A stretch of 64,000 nt of DNA from Aurelia coerulea (GCA_039566865.1 CM076944.1:14344501-14408500), one strand, 5' to 3'. Counted from the stretch's first letter, positions 32,236-44,328 are shown. Notes: generated by a model not told the origin, from the letters alone. Numbers and translations are program-made.

Positions 32236-33778
32236 AACTAGCTGTTAACGGAGTTAAGTGAGTGCAGCTCAGAAGAATAGTCTGCCAACGTTAGAGGGGG
32301 GCGATTACTCATTACCATTCACGAGCAGTTATCTGCCCCCCCCCCATAAGGGCGAATTTTGCAATGGAAGATTTGAGTTAAAGGACAATTCCAAAAATTA
32401 GGTAATTATCAGTAAGGAATCTCAAGTTATCTTGTGGTATTATTTTCTGCCATGTATCACATTCTTATCATTAATATCCGATCTATATTAAAGTGCCCTT
32501 CTTATGAAAAAGTGCCTTTGAAGTGCCATGCCCCTCCAAGTTAAAGATGCTTCCTTTTTCCCTGAATATCTCTGTTCAATATCCAGAACTATAGGCTTCC
32601 TTGCTTGATTCAAACAAAAGAAAGCAAAGTTATGCGTGTGTAAGTTTTAAAGCCATAAAAATAAGTGGAATTTTCCAAGCGGGCTGAATTTTATACAATG
32701 TAAGGGTTGTTCAGCTCAGCCTTCTAATTTAGTCTCAGAGCAACATTTTCTCTCGTTTACAATATAGCTTCACTGACTGGAAACTAGTCAAATTGTTCGC
32801 ATGACAAAGGTTACTGACGAGCAGTTATGTAAAATGTTTACGTTTTAAAAACTGATCACACAAATAGCTTGATGGATCTCTATCACAGCAAATAAATTCT
32901 AAATGATCCAATATAAATAAAATAAATAGTTATTATAAATAATGATAAAATGTTGTCAGCTAAATAATGAAACTTGGGTTGTAGGATCCTATGGTCCTAT
33001 GGTCGTATGATCCGGGGTTCGCTGGGTCGTAAGAACATTCCGCCATTTCCAGCATATCTGCTTCACTGGTTTTGATCATTTTCTTGTAATTAACTTTCAC
33101 TTATTGTTCATTGTACTGCATTAACAAGAATGATGAAACAGCTGTATTATCACAACAAACTGTTCAATGTTGAATTCCAAAAATGTCGAAAAACATGCTT
33201 TGTATGCGTAGGCAATCTTTAGTCTTGACAACTGTTCAATTGTCCATCCTGCAACAGATTGTTTTATATAATGACTCCGTACTGTGTTTAACTTTGCATG
33301 AATGCAGATCCAATCCCTGCATCACAGGAAGTTGAACAGGCAATTCTTTGGTCCTGCAACAAAAACAGAAATTGAATAAGGTTTTACTGTAAACATAGAT
33401 GTTATATGGCCTAACCTAACCATTTCTTGAGATTCTTCGTCTCAATTTTGAATCTTCGTCTCAATTTTGAACATTGTTCCTTTATTCAACCCCTGCCGGT
33501 TGTAGTACTCAGCATATTTTGTTTGTGCAAGGACGGGCAATGTCAACAACGCTTAGGCCGACGCCCGCGACAGCTTCCCTTCTCTGAAACATTTCAGCTG
33601 GACAACCGATTCTGTGAAGAATGGTAAAAGAACAACAGAGAAACAGAGAGGATAAAAAGAAAGTCTCTCATATTTGCAATAATGATATAGAGGTAAATTT
33701 TGATACGTACCAAAGTCTCTGAAATCCCTTCTTCTCGACATGCAATGCAGTGTGGCCAGCTTCCAACGCAACGAGCAA
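32236..33778. other. No gene seen
   Basis: Anonymous AT-rich sequence with one C run near 32335. A duplicated phrase at 33440-33470 (GAATCTTCGTCTCAATTTTGA-like, in two tandem halves) is the only local repeat noted. Confidence 0.35.
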
Positions 33779-34649
33779 GAGTCATGGCCAGGGGGGGTTC
33801 CGCTAGTATCCCGGCATGCAACAGCAATGAATGATATATGCGAATCGGTTGCCGCCGTCAGTCATATAGATTTCTGTTACACGGCGGCCAGACGTAGAAG
33901 CAACCAAGCAAATGTCTGTCATCGTACAGCCTGGTTTCATTTAAACTTATTTTAGCAGCAAAGAAACATTTCATATTCAGACAGTGGTATTTGCTAGGTG
34001 TTTTAGCCTGTCTCGCAAGATTGATCTGGTTTCTCTCGATTTTGAAAGCGACTTGCTGTCCTCGATGGCTTCAAATCAAAACGCTTAGGCCCATCATCAA
34101 TCAATGACATTGTTCCTGGCTTGCAGTTCTACGTACTTTGCTTGGATCACAGAAAATGCAATATAAAATCAGTTCCTAACTTAAGCATCCATGTAACAAA
34201 TTAGTCCTTATCCAAAGCATATCACATCGACGTGGTAGAGTTTTTCAAGGCAAAGCAATCCATCATTTCGAAACATTGACTGTGTGTGTAACATTGTTCA
34301 CAAGCGAAAGATAACTGAATGAAGCCACGCAAAGAGTTGTTGAAAGAGAAATTGATGCAAGCAGTTTTGAAGGTGCTGATAATGGATTTAGTGACTGACA
34401 AATCCTGGACTACAGTCAATAATAAATGACCAGCCTTCACGCATCTCAGACAAACTTTATGCCTCATCATGAAAATGTCAAATCGATTCCTTGATATCAC
34501 CCCACCCCCCTCTCCATCGGCCACGCTGGAAAACATGTATGTTACGCCAAATATCTTTGGCGTATAGCGACATCAAGAACAATGTCAAAACAATAGGCCT
34601 ATTGTCTTCAGACAATTGGCAAGGCGTAAACCAAAAACAAACTTTCCAC

Positions 34650-34782
34650 TAGGTGTGCAGAGTATGGCACTTGCACACCGGAGATTTTCAATAGGCTATT
34701 CAAATTAGACAATAGAGAACAAAAGAAATTTCTTGTTGCACACCGGAGATCTCGTCGAAAAGTGCCATACTCTGCAGACTGG
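34650..34782. mobile_element. 133-bp MITE, 8-bp TSD (hAT-like)
   Basis: CTTTCCAC flanks both sides (34642-34649 and 34783-34790). The ends share TGCAGAGTATGGCAC in inverted orientation, then CACCGGAGAT. The same terminal sequence bounds the element at 51915-53431. The 8-bp TSD fits hAT. Confidence 0.75.
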
Positions 34783-35111
34783 CTTTCCACCCTGGTCCAT
34801 CGGCCACCCTTTTGGAGATTAAATTTTTTATCATTAGAGGTCAAATTCTCCACCCTTTGGCTAGCAACTCCCATCAAATGTCCCTGTCTTACAGACTTAA
34901 CAATGTGGATATAGCCACACAAAGCTGCACAATAAGATTTAATATCATGTGATGTAATTTTTCATTTTGGTTCAAATGCCCTGCCCCCAGGATCATATGT
35001 ATGATCAATTGCCTGAGAATAGCCCTGGGGGAGAGGGACGATGTTCAGGTATTGATTTGACAGTAGTTTGACTTGTACATAATAAGGGAAGACTGAAGTC
35101 TTTTGGTTATG

Positions 35112-35423
35112 TCTCGTTCAATTCCTACCCTGACCATCCCCCCCCCCGGGCAGCCCGGGGGTCAACAAAAATTCCTTGCTCAAATGCCCGGGGGCCGGGG
35201 AAAAATTGATGGTCAAATGCCCGGGGGCCGGGCACTGGAAAAATGCTATATTCCCAGTTACTGTATAAGGAAAAGCTCTCGTTCTTGCCAAATGCTACTC
35301 AAATGCCCGGGGGCCGGGGAAAAATGTAGGGTCAAATGCCCTGGGGCCGGGAAAATTTTTTGTGCGAATGCCCGGGGGTGTCCCGGGGGGGGGGATGGTC
35401 AGGGCAGGAATTGAACAAGACAT
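35112..35423. mobile_element. 312-bp GC-rich MITE with internal CCCGGGGGCCGGG repeats
   Basis: The ends TTCAATTCCT(A/G)CCCTGACC are inverted, preceded by GTCTCG / CAAGAC. Between them TCAAATGCCC(G/T)GGGGCCGGG is repeated about five times at irregular spacing, in an otherwise AT-rich region. The G runs on one strand and C runs on the other could form quadruplex or i-motif structures. The 103-codon frame across it is a by-product of composition. Confidence 0.7.
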
Positions 35424-37700
35424 TACATTGAGCTAAGAAATTTGTAAATCATTTCATGGGATTAGGAAACAAAAATTTAGGAAACGAAATTAGAAACAAC
35501 TGCGTACACTCAATTTTTTACCAGCAAAAGCTTACAAAACATTCTTATAAAAAATGAATGTATATATTCTGAACTGAAAGGATATTTTACATTTCCACAA
35601 TAGCTGCAATGAAAGATGATGCTTGGCTAGCAGCCATACATTTATTTTCTCCACAAAAATTGGTGACTCGCAGATCCCCTTCCCATATGCAAAAATGACA
35701 ATATATCAAACTGTTTGATTACATAGTGAATGTAGGGTTGAAGAGGACCTAACTACGCAAAGAACACAGACATCTCTTTGGTTTTAGCACTTTTTTGTCT
35801 TTCTTTCAGTGCAGACTACTTTTGCCCTTTTGGTTAATATTTAATAATTCATATCAGTTCAGTTACAAGTGTTACATAGTATTACAAGAATTACGCAAAA
35901 TTAGGAATGCTTGTTTGCGAAGAGTTTGTTTTCATCATTGTTAATTGTCTACTCATATTTGTATTTGTGCTCCACTGTCATCAGGACTTCATCTGTATGC
36001 AAGAAATTTTCATCTGTTCAAATTTTACGTTCAACCCCATCTTCTTTCCACATTGGTTTCTGTGTTTGATAAAATTTATTGTTGCAACCTTCGTAAATCT
36101 TCTCAGTTTTTTTATACAACAATTTGCAACCTAGAAACAAAGTTTACATTTCAAATCACTCAACACAAAGAACTGTCTCCCTACAAATATTGAAAGTTTC
36201 CTCTTTTTGCATTCTCATTTTACTCAAAATGCAGAGCTATGCTTTGTTATGAAGCAATGAAGGTCCTAAACCAATGCATAGAATAGTGAAGGAATGCCAA
36301 GTTTCATCTAGGTATACCCTCTGGACTGGATTATGTTAAGTTTTCCTTTAATCATGGCAACTGGGCTAAGGTTGGTACAACTACAACTGGGTCTTCCTTT
36401 TAACTGGGTTTTGTATTTTGGAGATTCAATATGTCAAAAGACTAATTTGCTTGAAATCTTTGATAAAGAATTCATCTTTTTAAAAGGAAACTGCCTTTAA
36501 GAAACTGTAGGCTTAATTTGTCAAAAATTTAAAAGCCATCCTACCTAGGAAAGAAGCTATGAAACTTCAATTGGTAGCTTTAATTTTCATAAGTCACAAG
36601 AAAAAGATTTTTAAACTGTAAAACAATATTGATTGACGTTTTGGAGATGCACATATTTTCTTATTACTGCAGAAAGAATTTGAGCCAGTAATGAAAGGTT
36701 CTCAAAATTTGAGTGTACTTGGAGTTTCTTACAAGTCTCTTAAAGGCTCCATAGCAATCTTCATGTCTAGTACTTGCGTCCTAATGAACATGTAAAAGCA
36801 GAATCATTGAAACCTTTCCAACATTTAAACATTTTTCAAATATCTTCTGAGTAATACAATAAAGGAAAGAGCTGAAAGCACAGTAAAAAGATGCCAAGGA
36901 TTTCTGAAAAAATGCCTGTGATTAATTATGAATTTTGATAATAATTTGAACCTTGCCAGGTCCTTTTGATGTCCTTTCAACAAAAATAAATGAATTCTAA
37001 ATCTTGAGCTTTTTCAATATGCTGTAAAAAATTGAGTCTGAATAAATAATAATGCAAGACCATCAACTGACCATCATTGGAACTTATAACCTGCAAGGCT
37101 CAGATAAAAATGAGCGAAAAATGCATGTTGACCTTCTGTACATGGTGTGGAAGCTTTTACTTGTCAAAAATGTATTGAAGAGTTGAAGCAGCACAAAAGA
37201 TTTCTTTTTATGAGAAGGGTTCAAATTTAATCTTTTATTAGCAAGCAAGGCCATTATAATTTCTTGCGTTGGTTTGACGAGAAAAGTGCCCCAACAAAAC
37301 CTTGCCCATTCCCTGACTTAAGGTTGGGACCTTGCGGGACCTTTGAAAGAAATAAGTTCCTTTGGGTTCGAAGTTGCACATATAGCATGCTTGATGCTAT
37401 AAGTTCCATAGTTCTGGTGGAATTACATTTGAAAAAACGTAAACACTCGCCCTGTAGACCCAAGGGCCTAAAAAGCCGTCAGCGGAAACCTGTTGCAACA
37501 TTTAAGTTTATGGGATAAATTCATCAAAAAAGTGATCGTTACACAGCTTAATAGATAAACTATCAGAAATAACTATGTTTTTACGTACCTCAACATCATT
37601 TTCTTCATTATTCCATAATATCTCCTCGCTCTGAAACACCTCCGTTTCGGCGCCATTGCTTCGGCACCAGAGCAAGCCTTGAAAAATCTTGCCGCCTTGC
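35424..37700. other. No gene seen (inside the 3.9-kb element)
   Basis: AT-rich anonymous sequence. At 36680-36860 there is similarity in words and order to 62770-62870 (CCAGTA..GAAAG, TTTAAACATT, AATACAATAAAGGAAA), so a degenerate copy of that repeat is likely. Confidence 0.35.
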
Positions 37701-37764
37701 ATGCTGGGATACTAGCGGAACCCCCCCTGAGTCATGGCCATTCTTTTTCTGGAGGCGTGCAGAA

Positions 37765-37880
37765 CAAAGGCCTTAAGAGTCATGGCTATCGTTCCTCTGT
37801 TCCTTTATTCACAAAGACAAATAGGCAGCCGTAAACAAAGGCCTTAAGAGTCATGGCTATCGTTCCTCTGTTCACATAGG
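37765..37880 (+). repeat. Tandem pair of a ~71-bp unit
   Basis: AAAGGCCTTAAGAGTCATGG followed by CTATCGTTCCTCTGTTC occurs at about 37765 and 37836. GAGTCATGGC in this unit is the same core as the 11-bp direct repeat of the adjacent element, so the insertion target may itself have been part of this small array. Confidence 0.7.
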
Positions 37881-38224
37881 GACACGTATTTTCGAGATAA
37901 ATCTCGTCTAAATGACAGCTTCGCTACCGCTGCGCTGCAAAAACGTGTATTTCGTGATTAATTTGATTGCTTGTGTGTTTAATTAGATTATTTGTTCTCC
38001 ACTGAAAAATCTTCAAGCAAAGACTAAACATTTCCTGCACGCCAATTGTTGATGGTTGCTTCCTCAGACTGCATTCTGTAACGTAACATTACAGCATATT
38101 TACTCATATTTCGAGGAAGGTGCAATCAAATTGCACTGATCTTCCTTTGCATTCTCATGGCATAATTTGGAAAATTTCACAGTAAAAATCATTAAGCCCG
38201 TGAGTCACTTCTAAGGTCCTTTGA

Positions 38225-38301
38225 TTCAGCTTGTGTCCACATCCCATCTTTTTCAGCGTATCAAACTGCCCATCTCCACCAAATTTCATGCTGGTATCAC
38301 A
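38225..38301 (+). repeat. Stray type B monomer of the 160-bp satellite, split by a hAT element
   Basis: Reads as type B: CACATCCCATCTTTTTCAGC, then CGTATCAAACTGCCCATC, and CACCAAATTTCATGCTGG, ending at GTATCACA. It resumes in weak form after the hAT element at 39918 (GTATCACATTTTGCA). It lies 15 kb from the array and carries about half a monomer. Confidence 0.9.
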
Positions 38302-39917
38302 CAGTGGTGTAGAGCTGGGGGGGCTCAGGGGGGCTCAGCCCCCCTAGTTATTTTTTCCGTAATTTTGGGGGGGCTTTAGCCCCCCTAGTTATTCTGAATA
38401 AATTTTGATTTTCTTAATTTGTTTATTATGACCAAAATGACAGAACAAGGTAATGTTATATTCTTTTAAAGAAGAGATCCTGGTGTTTGGTTTGCACCAA
38501 GATGAGATCTTCAATGACTGTCAAGCTCTTATCTTCCTTGATGTTTATAAGCATAAATGGGCCTCATGTACATCTATGGGATGCCACTAATGTTACATCA
38601 AAATGGCTTCAGAAACACACAAGTGCAAATGACAATAGAACAAGGAAGTGCAAACAGACATCATAAGTGGCAAGGCGATGAGGGTATAGGGTGCCCCCCA
38701 CTTGTTTCGAAAAATGGTCCTCGATATTCCTTTAACACGGAAGAGAAATGGCTGGGTATAGGTTCGGTGAGAATTTTTCCGTGAAATGCCAATTGCTAGA
38801 AGGGGATTATACATAATTGAACTGTGTTACCAAAGCTTCCATTTTAGCACTGGTAAATATGGAGTCAGGGGATGCCTTCTGAGCCAAAGAAAAGGATGTT
38901 TTTTCAAAAATTTTCTTCGTGCTCTGATTTGTAGGATAACTGTCAGTTGTCACAAAAAAACTATCAAGGTTTTCTTGTTGCTAATGGCAAGCATGATATT
39001 GGGAGATGCATTCTAAGCCAAAGTAGAGGATGTTTCTTCTAAAATTTTCTTCGTGCTCCAATTTATAGGATAACTGTCACAAAACTATCAAGGTTTCCTC
39101 GCTGCTAAGGGAGTTGTCAGTTATAATGCTGGGTGCAGGGGTGGAAGAATTTTGGGTATGTATGGAAAAGTTTTCTTACCCAATTCACTAAATTCAATAA
39201 TATTTGAAACCCCATTTCGAAGTACTGAGCAAATTTCATACCCCAATAATAGTGCTACTCATGTCATTCATCCATATACATTGTGGTAATGAAGGAAGAA
39301 TTGATTGAGGGAAACTTTGCAATATTATTCCAAATTTCCATATAAGAGGATTTAGAAATTTGAAGGAAAGGGTGTTTTGTTGGACCAAGAGCTTGAAAGT
39401 GCCAAATAATGTAACCCAAAGGAAACTGGAAGGAAACTGGAAACTAGAGACTGGTCGAGGAATCAAAGAACACTTACCAATATGATTTCAAATAACTTTT
39501 GCATGCACACAACACACAGTAGAATGTCTTCAAAACTTTGATACCCCATCATGAATTAGCAAAAATAATTAGATAACCCATTAAAACTAGGCTAGAAAAT
39601 TTAATACCCCTCCAAAAATTCTTCCACCCCTGTACCCAGCATTAAATATGACAACTCCCTAATGGCAAGCATGATATTGGGAGTTGCATTCTACGCCATA
39701 AAGGATGTTTCTTCACAAATTTTCTTCTTGCTCTGATTTGTAGGATAACTGTCAGTTGTCACAAAATTATCAAGGTTTCCTCACTGCTAATCTAATGGCA
39801 AGCATGATATTGGAAGATGCATTCTACGCCAGAGTAAAAGGTGTGGCTCAAACAAATTTCCTGGTGCCACCTCTCTACCTGAGCCCCCCTAGTTATCAAT
39901 CTAGCTCTACACCACTG
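38302..39917. mobile_element. hAT-type non-autonomous element (1616 bp)
   Basis: The ends CAGTGGTGTAGAGCT are inverted, and the 8-bp GTATCACA is duplicated (38294-38301 and 39918-39925): both are hAT features. Inside the termini lie inverted GGGGGGCTCAG / CTGAGCCCCCC tracts. The core has about four imperfect units of about 120 bp, each with GCAAGCATGATATTGG, AAGGATGTTT and ACAAAACTATCAAGG-like text. One unit is interrupted by a 551-bp nested element (39109-39659). No transposase frame is present. A related, more decayed copy lies at 52506-53181. Confidence 0.88.
39109..39659. mobile_element. 551-bp nested element, TAA target (Harbinger-like)
   Basis: GGGAGTTGTCA with the continuing GCTGGGT(G/A)CAGGGGTGG is inverted at the two ends for about 45 bp, and TAA is duplicated (39106-39108 and 39660-39662). 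Removing it joins GCTGC-TAA to TGGCAAGC, the sequence of the intact neighbouring unit, which proves the insertion. Non-coding. Confidence 0.85.
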
Positions 39918-40137
39918 GTATCACATTTTGCACGATTCATGTAATAAGCTCCCCCACTACTGCTTGAAATTCTCAAAAAGGCTATCCGATAGCTGTATTG
40001 TTTGAAAGCAGTCTTAACGCCTGGAAGAAACATATTCACAGCTTCCAAATTGATCCAGAATTCAGAGCAAGACAAACGCTTGTGTGACATAACATCCATG
40101 ACGTTTTGTCAGAATGCTCACAACATCTGTCCCAGAT

Positions 40138-41216
40138 GTTGCAAAAGCGAGCCATATTCTACAAACGATGGCGAAAGTCAATGAGATAAATTACGATACT
40201 AAAACTCAAGAAGAAGCATTGGTGAAGTCTTTGCATTTATAACTGTGATAAGAATGAATGTTATGCCTCGGAACTGAATTTCATATGATTTGATGCAGTG
40301 TTGAAATCAGACGTGACAAAGAGTACAGTTACTGTTTGGTCAATCCACTATACGTTAAGGTATGTTGATTTTAAGTTTCTTCAATTCATCCAAGTTTCTA
40401 GAATTCAGCTGAATGACATGTCTTTAATTTGAAATGAGATTAGAGCAATATCTAAAATATACATTCATTTATTGTAAAAGAACACTGGTTTCAGAAACGA
40501 CCACATGTCATTTTCAGGAAATGACCACACTTTCTAAAACGGCCATAGAATTTCTTGCAGAAGGTCCCAAAGATAACCTTTGGCACACGCACTCGAGACA
40601 TGTTCTAGTCAATTGTAATATTTTTTGCTACGACACCGTTTGACCCCGTCTTTTAGATTTTCAACTGTTTTTAGTTAAATATCAGTTTTTATCCTCAAAT
40701 ATAGTACTTGTAGATATGCGCAAAATTCATGAATATTTTTCCATTTGTTGTCGATGACATGAAGCACATATACTGTAATGCTGAGGTGTATACAATCAAA
40801 ATAAAAAAAAATTTTAAGAATCGGAGTTGTGTGAGCAAAGATAGTGAATTTTGAAGTTAGCCTAAATCGAGTGTTCATTGTCTTTTCGATATCAAATTTG
40901 TAAACTTGTGACTTCTTGAAACTTTAAAAATCTGTATCTTGCTTCTCGTAGCTCCGATTTTAATAAGTCTTCTTTTATTTTGATTGCCAATTATTGCTCT
41001 TTCAAATGAGCTACAGCGTGACTGATTTTGAGAACTTTCATTTTTCGGCATTTATTACATTTTTTTGCCATTCTGGATCACTGTGCATTTTCCATCAAAA
41101 CAAATCGTGCTTATTTTCCTATTAAATGCACTTGCTAACCCGGGATTAATGTTCAAATACCTTTAAAAAGGTAGAAAAGAGGTCCTCAAAGTGTTTGTTT
41201 TTAGTTTTTCGAATCA
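40138..41216 (-). repeat. Dispersed repeat family B, copy 2 (inverted)
   Basis: Reverse complement of about 895-1930; matching blocks include AATGCACTTGCTAACCCGGG (41128), the GAATTCAGCTGAAT block and CAAAAGCGAGCCATATTCTA. The copies look fairly similar but not identical. Non-coding. Confidence 0.7.
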
Positions 41217-41341
41217 TGGCTGTCCTCATAGTTAGTTTAACTGAAGAAGATTTTTATCGAAACGTTTTAAATAAACAATGGTGTTTTTATGTACGAAGTA
41301 AAATGAGTACATATAGAAGTGGAGTTGGGTAACGCACTCAC

Positions 41342-41812
41342 TCTCTCACTCACGAACCAAGGACGCATTCCGCGAACCAGCTAAGAATGCCAAGAATGCA
41401 ATCAGTTGCCAACTGCTGTATTGTTGCTGCGCCTTCACCGCATTTACAAAGACATTTTTTGGCAGAGCCCCAAGCAAACAAACCATTTGCACTAAATATT
41501 CTCAATGTCATGTGATCAACAAAAATTCTAGAAGAAACGTTGTGACACAGTTTTGATTCATGTCCAATTCGACTCACAAACCAAGAACACATTCCGCTAA
41601 CCAGCTAAGAATGCCAAGAATGCAGTCAGTTACCAAATGCTGTACTGTTGCTGCGCCTCCGCACCATCACATCATCGCATTTACTGAGACTTTTGTTTGG
41701 CAAGCACCATGAAAACAAACCATTTGCACTAATTATGGTCGATGTCATGTGATCAACGAAAATTCTAGAAGAAATGTTGTGACGCATTTTTGATTCATGT
41801 CCTATACAACCA
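41342..41812 (+). repeat. Two tandem units of ~235 bp
   Basis: The first unit, from about 41342, and the second, from about 41575, share CCAGCTAAGAATGCCAAGAA, AACAAACCATTTGCACTAA and AAAATTCTAGAAGAAA in the same order, with several substitutions and one small insertion in the second. Non-coding. Confidence 0.8.
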
Positions 41813-43014
41813 CAAACAGCTAATTAACAATGTTGCATTGCCCTCTTTACAAAAGTTTTGGCAGACTTTCAATTCGATCGCTTTTACAATTTTGGATACT
41901 GGAAGTAAATAGCTTCAATGGCACCCAGGCTTCTGCTTCGAACCCAAATCCCACATTGGCTAAATTGCTTTCATGTGCCATCGCAAAGGTTAAAGATCGC
42001 CGCGTTCGACCTCAAATTTGCTATTTTCAAGGTTGAGTTGGGTTAGAGCTTCTAACACTATTGTACACATTCCAAAATTCTAGAAAATCTATAAAAATAT
42101 CGTTCATTCAGATCTTTTTAGAATAGCTAAAAGGTCTATTTGCAGATCGCAGATACAGATGCTCCAACTGCTTTTTGAAACCTGAGGTCTATTTGCGGAT
42201 CGCAGATGCTCTAACTGCTTTGGAAACCTGACACTGGACTGTTGACGTCGGGCCTGAATCAATAAGTGATGGAGTAAAGGAATGTCTGCTTTGAACTTTT
42301 ATTTTGTTGGGGCAAATGTTAGAGTTGACTCAGTGCCGCTGTGCAAGCATTAATTCATTGGAACAAGTTGTATGAAGGTCGGACAACAGATGCAAGGACC
42401 CCTTGAGAAACTTCTGGCACCTTGTAAAACTAGCTTTTAAATACATATCAGATCAAAATAAGCTGGAATACATAGACATATCACTGAAAGAAAACAGCAG
42501 ACATCTGCGATGAAGATCTGCACCACTAATTGCAACTTGAACCGATTCTAAAACTTTGATGAACAATGCAGCCGATATTTTTAACAGGATGCCAAATGCA
42601 ATAAGAAATTCAAAAACAAAAGCCGAATTCTCATCAAAATCCAAAGAACATTTCTTTACTGAAGCAAAGGAGAGGCTGTTCGTTTGAATCCTAAAAGAGA
42701 AGACGATTCTTAACTTTTAATTCTAATTTATTTAAATTAAATTTTGAACTATTTTAACCCTTACTTTTCAGATTTGATGTAACATTGTTTGTAGCTTTTT
42801 GTATCTTTCCTTAGAAATACAGTATCATGTTAGAAATTTTAACCTTGCAAAGTATTTTTAGCGACCAGATGAAGAGCCACTCTCAGGATATACTGGTCAT
42901 GATTAATTATTATTATTATTGAGAACTAGCTCTTCGGTTATTACACAATCGGAACTTTTGCAGACATTATCGATATATTATATCATTTCATTTTATGCCA
43001 ACTGTACTTTCATA
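41813..43014. other. No gene seen; fragment of a dispersed repeat
   Basis: At 42045-42150 the text (GCTTCTAACACTATTGTACA, ATTCTAGAAAAT, AATAGCTAAAAGGTCTATT) recurs at 46510-46612. The phrase AGGTCTATTTGC(A/G)GATCGCAGAT occurs twice at 42130-42210. The rest is anonymous. Confidence 0.45.
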
Positions 43015-43380
43015 TTATATCTGACAAAAAACGCCAACATGACAAAAGTTTTGCCAACCAGGTTCGCGTAAAATTATCCGATAACATCGGTGTATATTAA
43101 TGCCAACCACATTGGCATTTAATAACACATTGTACATATGCTCCATACTGGGGTTCGTGTTCGCGTAAAGCTTCACATATACATGCTTTCTATATGTTTC
43201 ATCATTCGTTGATGCGGTTGGCAGTAACTGTTTACATATCATTACATGTATTATCAAACAAATAATGCCAACCTCATTGGCATAAAAGCCTTACATATAT
43301 TTCATCGGAAGCCACAGCAGTAATTGGCATAAAAGTGTTACATATACACATATAAACAGTTATGCCAGCTATGAGGAGGT
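43015..43380. repeat. Cluster of GCCAAC/TTGGC palindromes and TTCGCGTAAA words
   Basis: Phrases such as TGCCAACCACATTGGCA and TGCCAACCTCATTGGCA are near-palindromes of a shared word. TTCGCGTAAA occurs twice and TTACATAT several times. The same vocabulary in complement (TTACGCGAA, TTGGCGTAAAGTTTCACAT) fills 44577-44860, so the two clusters may be opposite ends of one element interrupted by the RT fragment. Confidence 0.45.
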
Positions 43381-43985
43381 TTAAATGAACAACAAGGAAA
43401 TCTTCTTGTTTTTTTTTTTATTTTTATAATGCATGATTACTATCTTTTCTAAGTTTCAATGGACTATATTCAACTGCTGCACATATAATACAGTTAGTCA
43501 CACTCTGATGATAACGTAAGTTTGAAAGGCCTCGGTGTGCTGCAAAATCTGTCTGTTTTTTGCGTCCGTTTTTCTCCTAGTACCTATTATTTAGCATATA
43601 CTACAGTACCAAGTTTTTAGTTAATACTAACAGATACAACGGGATCCTAACATGATGAAAATAGCGCTGCACAAATCATAATCTTAATACATAGTATATT
43701 CATTCAATTCAGTATACCAGCAAGAATCCTTAAAGGTGCTGGATAAGAAATACGTAAACAAATCCACGGTTTGTGCATCAACTATCGCATTTTAAAAGGA
43801 GAGATTCCTTTGTAATTAGCTAAATTCAAAAGGAAAGATTCTTATCTAGATACAGGCTGATCTTTGGGTGAAGGATCAACAAAAATACTTGTTGGAAATC
43901 CATTTATATCACAGCAATCCCAAAACATATGGAAATCTAATTTGTATCAGAAGGAAGTGCAAAGGCGAATCTCCAAGATTTTCTT
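43381..43985. other. No gene seen
   Basis: AT-rich anonymous sequence with a T-rich run near 43410. Confidence 0.4.
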
Positions 43986-43989
43986 ATCC

Positions 43990-44328
43990 AGCCCCTTTAA
44001 ATTTTGTGTTGTTATCCAAATATTGTTTAACTCGCATTTATGTCTGTATGTCTAAGTGCATGTTTCCTGCAGAACTGAAGGCTGGAGATATATCTTTCAC
44101 TCTTTAAACCAGAAGAAGCCTTTTCAAAAAAGAATTATCGACCAATAACTGTTTTACCATCGATCTCAAAAATTTTCGAATGGTTAATGCAAAATCAAAT
44201 GCTACCATTCATCCAAAGTTTCCTGTCTACCCTTTTATGTGGTTTTCGGCAGGGCTATGGCACACAGCATGCACTTCTACGTCTAATAGAAACCTGTAAC
44301 AAGTCGATGGACAACGGAGGCGTTAGTG
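43990..44328 (+). pseudogene. LINE reverse transcriptase fragment
   Basis: A plus-strand fragment of a jockey/CR1-type RT lies in two frames: CMFPAELKAGDIS near 44060, then after a break KKNYRPITVLPSISKIFEWL and LLCGFRQGYGTQHALLRLI up to about 44325. It ends before the AFD and YADD catalytic blocks, so only the fingers part remains. Its end coincides with the start of a dispersed repeat also seen at 20745-20850. It is a dead fragment unrelated to the other two LINEs in the window by strand and by sequence. Confidence 0.8.

Larger units (their letters stand above)
33790..37728. mobile_element. 3.9-kb inverted-repeat element with 11-bp direct repeats
   Basis: The first 31 bases begin AGGGGGGGTTCCGCTAGTAT and continue CCC(G/A)GCATGCAA; the right end is the exact inverse with one mismatch. 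GAGTCATGGCC occurs on both sides (33779-33789 and 37729-37739), an 11-bp direct repeat. A TSD of 8-11 bp points to Mutator-like transposition. No transposase was recognised: the interior is anonymous and holds two smaller elements (34650-34782 and 35112-35423). On the minus strand the right end has an ATG within the terminal repeat (37702) opening 38 codons up to GTTGAG|GTACGT, a possible first exon. Confidence 0.75.

Noticed and set aside
33000..33030. tRNA-like B box (GGGGTTCGCTGGG)
   Set aside because: No A box or cloverleaf could be drawn around it.
35103..35414. 103-codon Gly/Pro-rich open frame
   Set aside because: Arises from GC-rich MITE repeats; no initiation context or domain.
43990..44328. 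Same LINE as 12429-14310
   Set aside because: Opposite strand and distinct RT sequence (KNYRPITVLPSISKIFEWL versus LTNYRPISVVSILSRLLEK).
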